NCBI RefSeq assembly: GCF_050947875.1
Contig: NW_027460335.1
Coordinates: 7,889,928-7,953,927 of the forward strand
Length of the DNA: 64,000 nucleotides
DNA from: Dermacentor variabilis
Taxonomy: Eukaryota > Arthropoda > Arachnida > Ixodida > Ixodidae
Direction of reading: 5' to 3'
Shown here: in pieces, positions 24,525 through 36,065 of the stretch
Layout: the number at the start of each line of letters is the position of its first letter
How positions within the stretch are numbered: position 1 is the stretch's first letter
Program-made: the position numbers and the translations under genes
The notes under the pieces: generated by a model
Database searches by the model: none
Told to the model about the DNA's origin: nothing
The model's input: only the letters and a program-made list of their open reading frames with translations

Positions 24525-25925
24525 CGAATTAGTGATTGCTGTCTTCGGAGTGCCGCTCGGGTCGACAGGAATTCGGCAGAACGCGCTCACCAAATCGATC
24601 TTGCTGTATATTTGGTTCCTGCACGACGAGCGCCGAAATCATGCATGTGGCGAACGGGATATTGATCCAGAATAGTGACGGCATTCAAAGCTGAGTAATC
24701 CCCGCAGCGCCGCCATTCGCCGCGGTCCTGTTTTGGAAACAGATGAACATGTGAAGACCAATTGCTCAATAAAGGACGAACAACAACGAGCCGAAGCTTG
24801 TGTTGAAACTGACGGCGGGCGACTTCGATCATCCGTCCAGCGAGCCTCCGTGGCCGGGCGGTGCCACATGGGCGGTGGTGGTGATATGACGCGTTACCTT
24901 GTGCTTCACTGGCAGCGCATGGTTGCGGTGCTTCGTCAGTTGCGGGCGCTCAGCAACTGTCTTGTACGCTGAGACTGGCCGAAACGTACGGATGCCGAAT
25001 GAGCTGATGTCTAACTGCAGGCCAGATATATTAAGCGATGTGACGTTATCGTTTAGGTGCCGATAGCGAACGCTCGCTTCAAGGTGGATGTGGCTGAGGA
25101 AGTCCGCACCTAATATTACAAAGCTGGCGTCGGCGATCACAACACAACTGTGCAAGCGCCGGAATTAGATGTCGAGCGTCATCGACCGGAGCACATAGGA
25201 CGCGATGGCAGTGTAGTCCACTGCGTGGAGCGTGAGAGTGGACTTGCTAAGCTGGCAATCTGCGGTCGTGGTGGGAACGATAGACAGCTCGGTTGCGGTG
25301 TGGACGAGGAGGCGGGGGGCGGTGATGCGGTCGAATACTAAGAATATGCGGCTTGCGCGAGGGCCGATGTCGCATGCCGCCGTTAGTGACGAGCCGGCTG
25401 GTTTTCTTTCCACGATAAGGCCTGGGTACGGCGACTTGCCTGTTCTCGAAAGTGACGGTGGCACCAGTACAACTGCCGCGGCGAGTATCTAGGTGCACTG
25501 CGAGACTGTGAATGCGAACGGTTGCGCCAAAGTTGGTCGCCATTGTTGCCACCCGTCGTCAGCTTCTCCAGTGCTCTGGTAAGGCGGTTGGCTATTTCCT
25601 CCAGGCGCAAAAGTCGATCTCCCTGCTCTGAGACTCTCGCAGCGGTGATAGGTAGCTGTGCCGCAGACGAGCAGTCGAATATGTGGTCTGCGAGTGCAGG
25701 TAGCCGATCGGGACTTATCTCGTCGGAACTCGCCAGTAGCATGCGTGTTCACTGTGAGAGGCGTTGCAAGAACAGCTCGCTCAAAATTGGAAGCTGGCTC
25801 TCATTTGCGTAGTGCTTACCCAGTAAGTGACGCAACCAGTGCAACCGTTGTGACGGTCTTTGGTCGACAAGTTCCTCGGAGAGGAACTGTTTGAACAGCT
25901 CCATTGCGATGGCCCGAGGCCCCGC
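24525..25925 (-). pseudogene. Ty3-type gag-pol fragment 1 (gag, protease, RT start)
   Basis: Read on the minus strand, gag-like sequence lies at about 25920-25390, with a capsid-type region (DHIFDCSSAAQLPITAA) and a nucleocapsid-like stretch (LYWCHRHF). The protease follows at 25464-25165, where the catalytic motif reads HTA instead of D-T/S-G (25276-25306). A linker at 25155-24829 includes ILGADFLSHI. The RT start at 24832-24535 has WSSHVHLFPKQD and CGDYSALN. The rest of pol is absent: the RT is cut near 24525 where the LINE tail begins. The missing catalytic Asp and frame breaks make it inactive. No LTR was found next to the gag end. The closest relative here is the element at 41270-44690. 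Confidence 0.85.
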
Positions 25926-25927
25926 AG

Positions 25928-26240
25928 TAGGCTAACACTGTATGGTTTCTGCATACTGTCACTAAATTAGCCAAAATGGAATGGACACAAAGGAAGGTCA
26001 TTAGGATCACTCATTACAAATACAAGCGAATCGACTCCCCCAATGACCTTTCAGCATCTTCCGGACTACTTACGGCAGAGACAACAGAAAAACTGGTACG
26101 TATGAGGTTTCAGCACCAATTCCTAAGTACAGCCATATCGATGCGTCGAATACATCTTTCTTGCAGAATCTCGAACACTAAGAAACAAGCATGTATATAC
26201 TGTAACATAACTTATAACGACAATTACTTCAGACAGACAT
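25928..26240 (+). pseudogene. LINE RT C-terminal fragment
   Basis: A plus frame that continues past 26240 begins with TVWFLHTVTKLAKMEWTQRK and RITHYKYKRIDSP. This matches the region after the thumb of CR1/Jockey-like RTs, where a conserved QRKAVR-type motif precedes a Tyr-rich stretch. Only this C-terminal part remains, directly beside the gag end of the Ty3 fragment. Similarity fades after about 26240. Confidence 0.6.
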
Positions 26241-26699
26241 ACAACGAACTTTATTTGATCCTGAGGAGCAAACTGTCAGGACCCATACCGGAAGGCAGTT
26301 GTCACCGCTGGCCGCGCCCACGTTTACTTCAAACAATATTTTCTTCTCCTGCCAATCAGTAAACGGAATCGTTTACACCCATCCATTACTAACAAAACAT
26401 CGTTTGCGGATTTCCCTTAGAAAATTGGATGCATGTTTAGCAGCTAGCGTTCGGGTTCTTTCTTTTTTTCGATATTTTGTAGCAAAAAGCCAGTTTGCTG
26501 CTTTATAGGTGTGCCTATATTTTGTTGTGCATAGATTGGTCCGCTGTACAGTTTTCGGGCAGTTAGCGTTGTTATTTTATGCTTAAAAGTGAGTAGTATT
26601 TTCAGATGCCGTCTGTAAAAATATAGTTGTGTTCACAGCATTGTTGTGGTAATGCCCTCCTGCTTTGGTGCCGTAAGACACAGGCAGTATTGGGAATAA
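26241..26699. other. AT-rich spacer, nothing recognised
   Basis: Probably includes the 3' UTR of the preceding LINE fragment, but no tail could be identified. Confidence 0.35.
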
Positions 26700-27812
26700 A
26701 TAAATATGACCCTTATGCAAACTCGGCTAATTATCTAGTGCAACCACGATGCCAATAAAACACCCATGTAGCCTGTTTCAGCGCTTCCAGCCGTACCAAA
26801 GCTTCGATTTAACTGTACAAATCGGCGAGAATTATAGGGAAACGGAGCTTGAATATAGGGGACATTTTTGATAAAGAATAAGCCTCGAGGTGCAATAATA
26901 CTAATGAGGAAATTCACCTGGATCCAGGAAGACCAAACAAATACAAGTAGTGCCTCTATTGTTTTGACGTCATAATGTGAAACCCGAATGTTCGAGCACG
27001 CGCATAGGCACGCAGCAGTTGCATCTGCCGCCAGGGCCAATATACAGATCGGCCATCGCGCTAATCTACTACGGTCGTTTCCTGGAGGTTCTGCTTCGCT
27101 TTTCTACGCTGCCTTTGCCAGCTACGCGAAACCATGCTTAATGCACGCCGCTAAGGAACCAGAACTTGCGCAACGCATGCTCCCTCTGCTTATCAGCGGA
27201 AGCGAGTCGTCGCATTTGAGCACAATCGATGGAACGGCCCCGTCATTATATGAGGGTGGTCATCAGGCTGCATGCTTTTGTCTCTTACTGCCAGTTCTTA
27301 TAGTCGCGTTGTTCGTAACATTATACAACGAACTCTTATAGAATGCGGTTGTACTGCATCAAATGTAGGCTTCATTTCCATATTCAAAAAGAAGAAAAAG
27401 CGAGATGTGATGCCAGACGAATTCACAGATAAATTGCCTTTTTTGAGAGATCGCTTTCACCGCACTCGTGGCCTGGTGCACAGGGCGTCCGCCTCGGCTG
27501 CGGTAGGTGGACAGTTCGAAACCCACCGCCGGCACCCACCGTTAAGAAAAAAAAAAGAAAGGTGGGTACAGGCGCTCCCGAACCAGGCGCCCGGTAGTGT
27601 TTGGGGTGTACCGCCTGTGGAGTGCACCCGGCTGCCGAGTTCCGTAGTTTCGGCATGTAACCCGGAAGGGTGGACACGTTCACTGGCCGTAATGCGGACA
27701 TGGCTGCATTAATCACTATGACGCAGATTGTGCCTCGCACGGCTGTTCGCGCATTCGAAGTTCGTCTTCCGGGGGCCTATTTTTTTCCCTTTCTACTGTC
27801 AAACTTTCGAAA
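26700..27812 (+). repeat. Composite repeat with tRNA-like module, copy A
   Basis: This is one of three related blocks (B: 45098-46225; C: 49455-50855). The first ~650 bases share landmarks such as ATAAAACAC, AAAGAATAAGCCTCGAG and GCACGCCGCTAAGGAA. After that comes a tRNA-like module at about 27466-27530 with an A-box-like GTGGCCTGGTG and a B box GTTCGAAACCC at 27514-27524. A GC-rich body (GGTGGGTACAGGCGCTCCCG) follows to about 27812. A Pol III-type promoter inside a ~1.1 kb unit is long for a SINE, so it may be a SINE inserted into an older repeat and then copied with it. Confidence 0.75.
27466..27530 (+). promoter_or_regulatory. tRNA-like Pol III promoter (A and B boxes)
   Basis: An A-box-like GTGGCCTGGTG and an exact-looking B box (GTTCGAAACCC) are spaced as in a tRNA. 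The fold is degraded, so a functional tRNA is unlikely. Copy B keeps the same B box at 45890-45900. Confidence 0.55.
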
Positions 27813-29414
27813 CTCTTTTACAGAAATATTTATTCCTGAATGAATGCTTTGGTTTCCTTCTATGCTGTAGACATGGAAGGTGTTCGTGATATGTCGGTCT
27901 AAGTGCTATCAGAATATTTATACGAATTTGAAACATTTCTTCATGTTAGTTTCCAGAATTCCTTATTTTAACTTTCCAGTATGCGCTCTTGTTCGAATAT
28001 AATGGAAAGCAACACATATGAAAGTCTCCGTTTATGCCAGGGATGCCAGTTTCTTATGCATTAGTGGCACCTGCGGCGCGATTGTGGTAAAGTTGTGCCA
28101 TTTCCTGATAGTATGCATGAGGCAGGGAATTACTATTGAACATTTTCCTCTAATTTATTCAGAATTCCTAGCTTTAAGAAATGAATATTCTAGGTATTTT
28201 TTTCTTTATTTGTGTAAGGCATCTCGCTATTTCGTCAATCTCTCCATACTCTCATCCCTTAAAACATTATGTGGAACGGAAGCTGATTACTACTGTTCTT
28301 CAGCGATTGGAAGCTTCAACCTAGGGTGATCTATGGTTGCTCTGCCTCGTAGCTTGCGTCATGATTATCCGCATTACTTACTAGGATTCTGACTTGGTAC
28401 AGGCTACTTTCCCGTGAGCCGATTTTTTCAAGTAACGTCATCTTGCGCGCACTACGGAAGAAGAGTTTGCGTCCCCTATTCATGGCCCCGCGGAAAGGTC
28501 AGCAGCCATACAGTTTAGCTAAGCGGTGTACACAAGGACATCAACGTAAGACTTGAGGCGTTCCTCACAAACGATACCTCGTCCACGGCGAAGCTTAGTG
28601 GCAGGCGGCTTATGGGGCTTAATGATGCAGTTAACAAGGGATTGGCGCTCCACCACGCGGTTGGACTCACAATAGTGTGGGTGTTATTTTGCTTCAAGAA
28701 CGACTAGTAATGTGGGGCGGTGCGCGCTAGCATACGGGTTCTCCAAGGTGGAAATCGCCGATGGTTCAAATGTCGTCGAGTCAAAAGGTCACTAAAGAGT
28801 GCATTTAAACAAATGGGCACTTACTGAGGAAGTTCTTGACAGCCGTGACAAGTGTCCTGAAAGGTTGATGAGCGTAGCTGAAGAGCTCATCCTGCAGCGG
28901 AGAGAGCACAAGTTCAGATTGATCGTAGTCGAGTACCGCATTCCTACGAGAGAGAAAGAGCCACCCAAGTGAACAATGTACAAATTATACTCAATACATA
29001 CACCGGCAGTACAGGCATTCGAGGTGCAACAGTTTCGACCTTCGCTGTGTGCATGACAGCCCACTAAGTGAAGGCATGTTACATTTAGGAGCGTGCGATG
29101 AAAGGTTGCTACAATCGAGAGATTTAGCTTGTCCGGAGTTTCAGTAAACGTAGACGGAGTGGCTGTGTTACCGGATGTGTACGAGGCGCAAACGCCATAG
29201 TGCCTTGTCGGGGAAGTCACGTCGTTGGCTGCCATATGGTTAGCGATTCGCGCTATGAGAGCGTAAATCAAGTGTGGGTGTGGCCGGCTCCTTCTCAAGA
29301 ACGCAGTGCTCGCAAACAAATGATTTTCACCCTTGCAGGAGACTTTGGGCACTCCAGTACTGTTTCTATACGGCTTGCAAGAGGGGCAGAAAAAACTACT
29401 TCCTGCTGCTCAAA
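27813..29414. other. No supported gene
   Basis: This stretch carries no element signature. A 186-codon minus frame at 29352-28792 is the longest, but it is Ser/Thr/Leu-rich without motifs. A minus-strand stretch at about 28682-28530 reads as protein-like (RQSLVNCIIKPHKPPATKL) and ends at a stop. At 51 codons it may be chance, and I cannot name it. Confidence 0.35.
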
Positions 29415-29700
29415 TTGATTCCTTTATGATCTAGAAATGACGGCTGAAGTTTTACGTACGATACAGTGCATTCGGCACCTAGGTATTCTCAAATGCGTTT
29501 ATGTTTACGGCACACATGCTCCAGCTACAATAAAGTACGCATGTAGAAGTGGAATTTCTGTGCCAACTTTCCTCACTTGTCTTTATGTTTTTTTTTCATG
29601 CATGCTTTAATTTTTTGCCTCAGTTTTAAACATCAGGAATTCAAGACCAACCAGCCCAATATTTATTCCTCATCGGCTGAAAACCACAACGAAATTCAAA
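29415..29700 (+). repeat. Dispersed repeat module, second copy at 49155-49435
   Basis: The stretch from GAAATGACGGCTGAAGTTTT to CCAACCAGCCCAATATTTAT is shared with 49155-49435 at roughly 80-85 percent identity. There the module lies just upstream of composite repeat copy C. Here it stands alone. Confidence 0.75.
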
Positions 29701-31109
29701 TTTCGTGGGCTATATGTAACTATATGTAAGAAGGCGTCTGCTTATGTGAGCGTTTGCTTTCGTCTGTGCACTTCACCGTGGGGAAAGGGCGTGAACTGAG
29801 CAAGATATCGCATTATCCGTCCTCAAAAACAAGCCGCAATCTGTTGTGTAGTTACGATTGGATGTCTTTTAAAGAACCACAGTTCGGGTAAAATTATTCC
29901 GCAAGACCTATCTACAGCGTTCTTCATAATCATATCATTTTCTGGCTCGAACACACAAAAATGTATTTAATTTCGCTTTCATCTGTGCTCCGATCGCCGC
30001 AGTAACGCCTCCTCCTGCTTATAAAGGCAAACTGTAATGGGGTCAATTTGCCGTTTCATTCTGAAATTTCCAGCACTATGTACAGATAAAAACAAGTATT
30101 CTGCTTATAGTCTGCATCACCTGACACGCGAAAACAATCAAAACAATTGAAAGAGGGCCCTCAAAGAAAACCTTTCTGCTTGTTCAGGTATCAGCGGTGT
30201 GTCCCAGCTATCTCTTTCGTCGTCCATGTGTTTCTGCGTTACTGCGTAAATAATGTCTTACCAACTGGCTCACCAGTCTCTCCTTTTGTATCTAGTGTGC
30301 CATTTGTTAGCTAATGGGACAGTCTAGGTCGCATATTTAGGTATGGCAGTACAAAGATAAAAATCCAGCGTGAACTTTTAGTTAAGGTGGGTAACACGCA
30401 GTGAACGTTTTAGCAAAGTCGCAGCAAGGAAATGAAATGTTTCTTTGCGGATAAGAGAAAACGTTTGTGTTTCTTCATTGTTTTGTTTCTCATAGTTTCC
30501 TGTGTAACACAGTCCAAAGGCGGGACGGAGCGAGAAATTGTGCGCCAAGTGCGACGTAATTAGTATGCTAGTAATAACTCCCTTATTTGTACAAGCAGTA
30601 GCCATCCAATCAAGTATTAGTGTATCTATAAATCATAATGAATAAAAAGTGTTCTCACGAAACAGAAATAACTAGTTACTTTCCCACACGTCTGCTTCCG
30701 GCATGCTCGTGCTATTTATTTATGTTTAAATGTATTTATGTACGAAAGTCTTAATGGATTTTAGGAAAGTTTTTACTTAGAAGGAAAGTTAGGTTACATC
30801 AATGGAAAATAAGCGGTATTTAACTACGCAGAAAGGATTTGCTTACAAAAGCATCATTCCCACAACGCAATAGCAAGCAAATTCATTACAGTCAATACAA
30901 AAAAGAAAAATTGAAATGGAAGCTTATAAAGAAAAATAAGCTCGGGAAGATAATGGTAATTTGTAGACGAAAATCTTTTCACAAAAGCGTTGGGGTACTT
31001 ATGTCAATATAGCCATTTAAATATCTCAGTCACCTCAACGCAAAATGAAAAAAACAATGGAGACAAAAAGGCAGATGTTCACCCGAAAGGTGTCGCATTA
31101 TGCAGTATG
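29701..31109. other. AT-rich DNA, nothing recognised
   Basis: No gene or array is visible. Small overlapping frames only. Confidence 0.45.
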
Positions 31110-31170
31110 TTCTGGGGTTTTACATGCCGAAACCACGATAATATGATTTACGCCATATAGGAGGATCCCC
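31110..31170 (-). repeat. Degraded SINE tail fragment
   Basis: GGGGTTTTACATGCCGAAACC followed by ACGATAATATGATT matches the tail of the SINE at 5447-5690. The rest is lost or too diverged to follow. Confidence 0.5.
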
Positions 31171-31359
31171 GACTAACTTCTGGAATATTTGAACCTCCCT
31201 ATTTTCGTGGAGCCAACGCTCGCGCTTACCACCACTAGCCTTTGATGTGGTCGCAATGTTGACCATCTCCGCAACTGTCCCGGTGACAGGACACCGTCTA
31301 CTACAGTGCATGCCACCTCTGTCGAGATCTCATATTCACGTGATACTGGAATTGCTTCA

Positions 31360-34300
31360 ACCATATGCGATGGTTTTTAGCCTATGTCAGCGTGTAAGTA
31401 CTAGGAACAGGTGCGATCTATCTAGACTACCATAATCCGGCGTTTCAACATCGGCTGCACTCCAGCGACGTGATTTCACGCCCGTTATGTATTAGAAGTC
31501 GCATACATTTCTAGATAAATAAGATCGGTAAGCTCTTACACGGTCCACAGCCTCGCCGTTGTCGGCCCTCCCTAACTGCTTGCCGACATCGACCCATGTT
31601 TTCGTCGTTTACAAGTGCTTGCTCGGCATAATAGTTTTTTCCTGTGAAGCTGACGAATAAGTTGCCCAGATGTGCAGTGATACTTAGGGTCCCGAAGAAT
31701 ATTGCTAACGATCACGTAAATTTACTCCTATTGCACAATGGTGGTAGCTGTGATGCAGCCTGCGGTGAATAGCGCCGTCTGCAGAATGCGATAGGTAGCA
31801 GCCTCATCACAGCTGTCCACGGTATTCCCCATAAAATATTGACGTCGTCCTGTGAAGTGCTTCCATAACGGTTTTCTCAGTATGATATCTAACCTACATT
31901 CTCTGTTATGATTCCGCAACCGCATTTGTGGCGCGCAGTGCCTGCCGTTAGGCTAACTTGTGAGATTCTACTAACTCGCGTCACGTTGGACATGATATTG
32001 AGATAGAGACATATATGACTGCCCGGTGCGGAGTGCTCTACGTAGACCGGATATCACGACCCGGCGTTATGTAGTCTACGCTATACAGACGGCATGAAAG
32101 CGCTTAGTGGAATGGTCGTGCGGGGTTTTTTGACACAGGTACATGCGCCATTGTGCATTAATGTAGTTGGTCAGAAAATGCTGCGCACAGGCTACTGACA
32201 TCTGGCCGGACTTTAGAATGGGCAGCCAATAGTTTCCCAGCGTTTTCGTGCGCCATATATGTGCAGATAAAACGAAGCCGGTAAAACCACCATGTTATTT
32301 TGCTTTACAGAAAAGGTATGAATAAGAGGACGATTAAAAATTGATATCAGATGGCTTCGAAGGTAACGTTAACAAGCCTTGTGGAGCGAGGACATGTGAA
32401 GAACATTGAAAATTAGAGAAAACCTCAAGCAGCTCCTCATCTGGTTATTAGCACCGTGAAAAATTAACAGGCAGAAGTAATAGCACGCCGGAAGCAAAAT
32501 CTCACGCCTTTATGGGTGTTAAAAGGGCGTTTTCGAACTTTACACATATTGTTACCCACATGTACCAATCTGGCTTAAGACACATTATGGCAGGACCCTG
32601 ACAAACAACCAAAACAAAAGTAAAATCCACAGTCTAAGCAAGGAAATACCACCCTACATGAAAGGTGTTCGTGCATCAACGAGAACATTCCGTTTCGTTG
32701 AAAACGACCTTTTCAACTATACTATTGTGAGGGTACAAGCATAAGAAACACATTCTTTCCAAAGTTAGATTTGGCCGTGGGAAAAGTTTCATATAAAATG
32801 TAGTTGTTGGAGTTTCAGGTAAGTTTATACATATTGCTACCAATGCCTAAAAAGCTTGACGGGATACTTGTGTGGCGAAATCGATTGGGTATCTGTCTTG
32901 CAGGTGAGGTTCTAGGGTTTGAACGCATATCCGTGCATTTCTTTCGGTAACCTATTTAACAATGGGTTTCATTCCCTTTAATTTGTCTTTTTACAGCTCG
33001 TTAACTGCGAAACGGGTAACGAGCTGAGGGCGGAATTTTCTTTTATTTCCCTTCTACTTCAGCCACATAACCTCCATTCTAGCTAAAGGGTGATGGCCAA
33101 ATAATATTGGTTGCATAAATAACTAAAGGGTGATCTCCTGGCGACAAACTTAGTTACACCGTAAACGTGTCAAATTGCTTAGTAGGTACCACAATTACTA
33201 AAGGCAAGCAATAAAATAGGGAGGAGGAAACGAAAAGACAAGTCTGTCCTCAGTCTTTGTTGTTTCGGCTCTAATATTTAAGAATCAATATCATCTAGCG
33301 CAATTAAAGAATCTTCTTTATTTAGTGCGAAGTTGGCCAAGACACTTGGCGAAAAAATTGCGACTAGCCAAGAAAACAGAAAAATGCTTCTTAGCAATGT
33401 AAATCTAAATGTACAAGGTGTCTTAGTTATCTTGCAACAACTCAAAAATTAAAAAAAAATTGTAATAGTCATAAAATAACGGTTCCCAGCAACTGTATAT
33501 ACATGTGACAAAATACATGTTCGTGAACAGAAAAAATAATGTCGCCGAGCGCCCCGGCGCAGACCCGTCCCTGGCTGGAAAAAAAAAAAACATATTTTAC
33601 AATATAAATTGAACCAGTGTCAATTTGTTGACTAACAGTTGACTTCCGGACAAGAAAGATTGCCTTACATCGAAAGAAAAGCGTAATTGTTCTAAGAGGC
33701 ACAAAATCTGAGAACGTAGGACGCGGTAAGGTCACCAGCAATAGAAGAAGTGAACACATCACTGGGCGACAGGTCACACGGAGAAACAGCACTGAGAACG
33801 CTTGAACTAGTACAGTAACGGTCATCGGGCACGTCCTCGATCGCTTCTACATTGCCAAGACATTACCCTCGGTGTAGCATCACTGGGTATGGGAGCTGGT
33901 TGCAAACGAAAATGGTGCTGGAGCCCTGTATAGTGTCCACTATCGCAAAAGGATGTAGACAGTAGGGAAACAGCGTATGAGATTCCGCTGCAGTACATGG
34001 GCACGACTGTTGGTGCGTTTGGAGGAGCGTGGGAGTCGGCTGGGAGAAGTAGTTTCCCCGAATGCGAAGAGACATAGGCGATCGGCAAATGTAACAGTGG
34101 CGAGAGTTCTATTTAGGCCCGTGCTCAACGGATAACGGCATTGTGGCGCGAGACAAAATCCCAGCCGAGCATAACGTCATGAGAGCACGAGGAAAGGATT
34201 ATGAATGGTATGGTGTGTAGAAATTCGGCAGTGACAATACGAGCAGTGCATACCTCTAAGGGGTGAATATTCGGAGCCCTCGTGGGCGGAGGGCCAGACC

Positions 34301-34580
34301 AGAATGGGGCGTCGTCTCTTCCCGAAGTATACGTCAAAGCTTAGCGTCCCTAAGACATACGGCGGCTCCTGCGTCCACGAGTGCAGATGCCCGTACACCA
34401 TCAACAGAGGCGTCGATTACGTTCGAGGGACTGCATTGAAGACTTTCACATTTCGACGATGTCGCAGCCCTTGCCTCGTCGATTGCCATATTATATTTCC
34501 TCGCCATTGGTCGGCGCACTCACTCATGACTGCACTCAGTCACACCCACTCACACTCATTTCAAAGGTGTGAGGGAGAGT
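31360..34580. repeat. 3.2 kb duplicated segment, copy 1
   Basis: The whole block recurs in direct orientation at 60591-63820. Shared landmarks in the same order include GTTTTTAGCCTA, TGCCGACATCGACC, GGATATCACGACCC, CATCTGGCCGGAC, ATGGCTTCGAAGGT, CAGCTCGTTAACTGCGAAAC, a minus-strand Ty3 protease fragment and the start of a GTGAGT-type array. Identity is roughly 85-90 percent by eye. Copy 1 has more in-frame stops in the short frame that is open at 61590-61862 in copy 2. Confidence 0.9.
33570..34505 (-). pseudogene. Ty3-type protease fragment (duplicated), copy 1
   Basis: On the minus strand the fragment starts near 34505 and contains the protease-like ALVDAGAAVCLRD (catalytic D-A-G rather than D-T/S-G), then HDVMLGWDFVSRHNAVI, the retropepsin flap and LGxD region. 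A linker follows, leading to a short IDTG motif near 33620 that normally sits just before the RT. Here the sequence changes to unrelated DNA. At least four frame breaks are present. The paralogue at 62870-63755 shares the truncation point, so the loss of RT predates the duplication. Confidence 0.8.
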
Positions 34581-35335
34581 GGAAGTGAATGCGAGTGAGT
34601 GCGAGTGGAGGTGAGTGTGAGTGAGTGCCAGTGAGTGTGAGTGGAGATGAGTGCGAGTGTTTGTGAGTGCCAGTGAGTGTGAGTGGAGGTGTGTGTGACT
34701 GTGACTGAGTGCCAGTGAGTGTTAGGGGAGGTGAGTGTGAATGTGAGTGAGTGCCATTCAGTGTGGGCGGAGTTGAGTGCAAGCGCGAGTGAGTGTGAGT
34801 GGATGTGAGTGTGAGTGCGATTGAGTGCCAGTGAGTGTTAGTGGAGGTGAGTACGAGTGCCAGTGAGTGCCAGGGAATGTGAGCGCAGATGAGTGTAAGA
34901 GCGAGCTAGTGCTACTGAGTGTTAGTGGAAGTGAGTGCGAACATGACTGAGTACAGTGAGCGTTAGTGTAGGTGAGCGTGAACGGGACTGAGTACTGTGA
35001 GTGTGAGTGGAAGTGAGTGTGAACGCGGTGAGCGCTTGTGAGTGAGTGGAAGGGAGTGTGAACGTGAGTGAGTGCGAGTGCAGGTGAGTGTGAACGTGAG
35101 TGTGAGTGCACGTGAGCGTGAACCTGAGTGGAGGTGAGCGTAAACGTGAGTTATTGAGTGCGGGTGACTCTGAATGTGAGTGAGTGCTTGTGAGCTGAGC
35201 TTACTCTGAATATGAGTGTGAATGACAGTACGAATGTGAGTAAGTGCTCGTGACTGTTAGTAGACTTCAGTACAAAGTTGGGTGAGTGAGCGTGAGTAGA
35301 CGTGAGTATTAAGGTGGGTGAGTATATCACAGCTA
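34510..35335 (+). repeat. GTGAGT-type minisatellite in a foldback arrangement
   Basis: A ~45-base left arm of CACTC-type units (34519-34556) is followed by the core ATTTCAAAGG and then by ~760 bases of the inverted unit GAGTGN. The basic unit is six bases. A higher-order unit of 42 bases is visible from GTGCCA at 34625, 34667, 34709 and 34751. Reading frames across it are His-Ser-Leu-Thr repeats and are not genes. The same arm-core-arm plan occurs at 40618-41262 and 63750-63822. Confidence 0.9.
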
Positions 35336-35914
35336 GCACAACAATTCAAGACGTTTAAAGCTCCCCTTAAGCGGGGAACGCGTAAACCTGCTACGTTCGC
35401 ATCGGAAGTCATGGGAGGCTGTTGTTGGCGCGACTTTTCGAAAAAGAAATGGACGCAGCATCAAAGGCACGTGCATGTGCTGCGGCCGAACTTCTTCATA
35501 TAAAAATTAAGTGCGGGTCCACCATTGATTGACAGTGCATGAATGAGTTAACGTACTGGTCTCGCAACCCCCTAGTTCCTGAGGTCGAATCCCCTGTCCG
35601 CAATTTTGTTTCACTGCTACGTCCGTTTATTTATTGCCTTTATCGGGAAATTTTCGCTCACGGCCAACAGACGTCGACAACTCCGACACCAGCTTTTCTG
35701 TGGACCAGCGAGAAACAAAAACAAATAGCCATCTGCATGGCTCCGGCTGACCAGCACGCCACTAGAACTCGACCATGTACTTTTCCGGTGATCGTAGGCG
35801 GAGCAAAAGAGGGGGCAAGCTGGGGTTTATTATAAAACTTGGCCTTTATGGTGTATGAATTACGCCTAATCCAGAGAACTTCTCAGATTATATTTTTTTC
35901 CAGTTTTACTCTCC
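35336..35914. other. Spacer with tRNA-like fragment
   Basis: The stretch 35541-35615 looks tRNA-derived: TAACGTACTGGTCTCGC, then a B-box-like GAGGTCGAATCCCCT near 35580. It is probably the head of another SINE type. No functional tRNA fold is evident and the rest is unassigned. Confidence 0.4.
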
Positions 35915-36065
35915 AAAATTACGATATGATTAAGACGCACGCTGCAGTGGTGGACTCCGGATAAACTTTGAACACCTGAGGTTCTGGCATTCCGTCCCCA
36001 TCTAAATGTGGCCGCCGTGGCCTAAAATCGAACCCGTGTCCCCAAGCTTAGCAGCGCTACTTTTC
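35915..36065 (-). repeat. Degraded SINE, minus strand
   Basis: The landmarks TTACGATATGATTA, GTGGACTCCGG, GGCCGCCGTGGCC and a B-box remnant (AATCGAACCCGTG on the plus strand) follow the order of the SINE at 5447-5690. Many substitutions and internal losses make it an old copy. Confidence 0.65.

Noticed and set aside
27466..27530. Possible tRNA gene
   Set aside because: A and B boxes are recognisable, but the cloverleaf arms do not pair well and the module recurs as part of a repeat.
28792..29352. 186-codon minus-strand frame
   Set aside because: No domain, start context or neighbour supports it. Composition looks like chance, and both strands are open in parts.
34561..35339. His-Ser-Pro-Leu-Thr-rich minus-strand frames
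   Set aside because: Translations of the GAGTGN minisatellite; the same occurs at 40651-41262. No gene signature.
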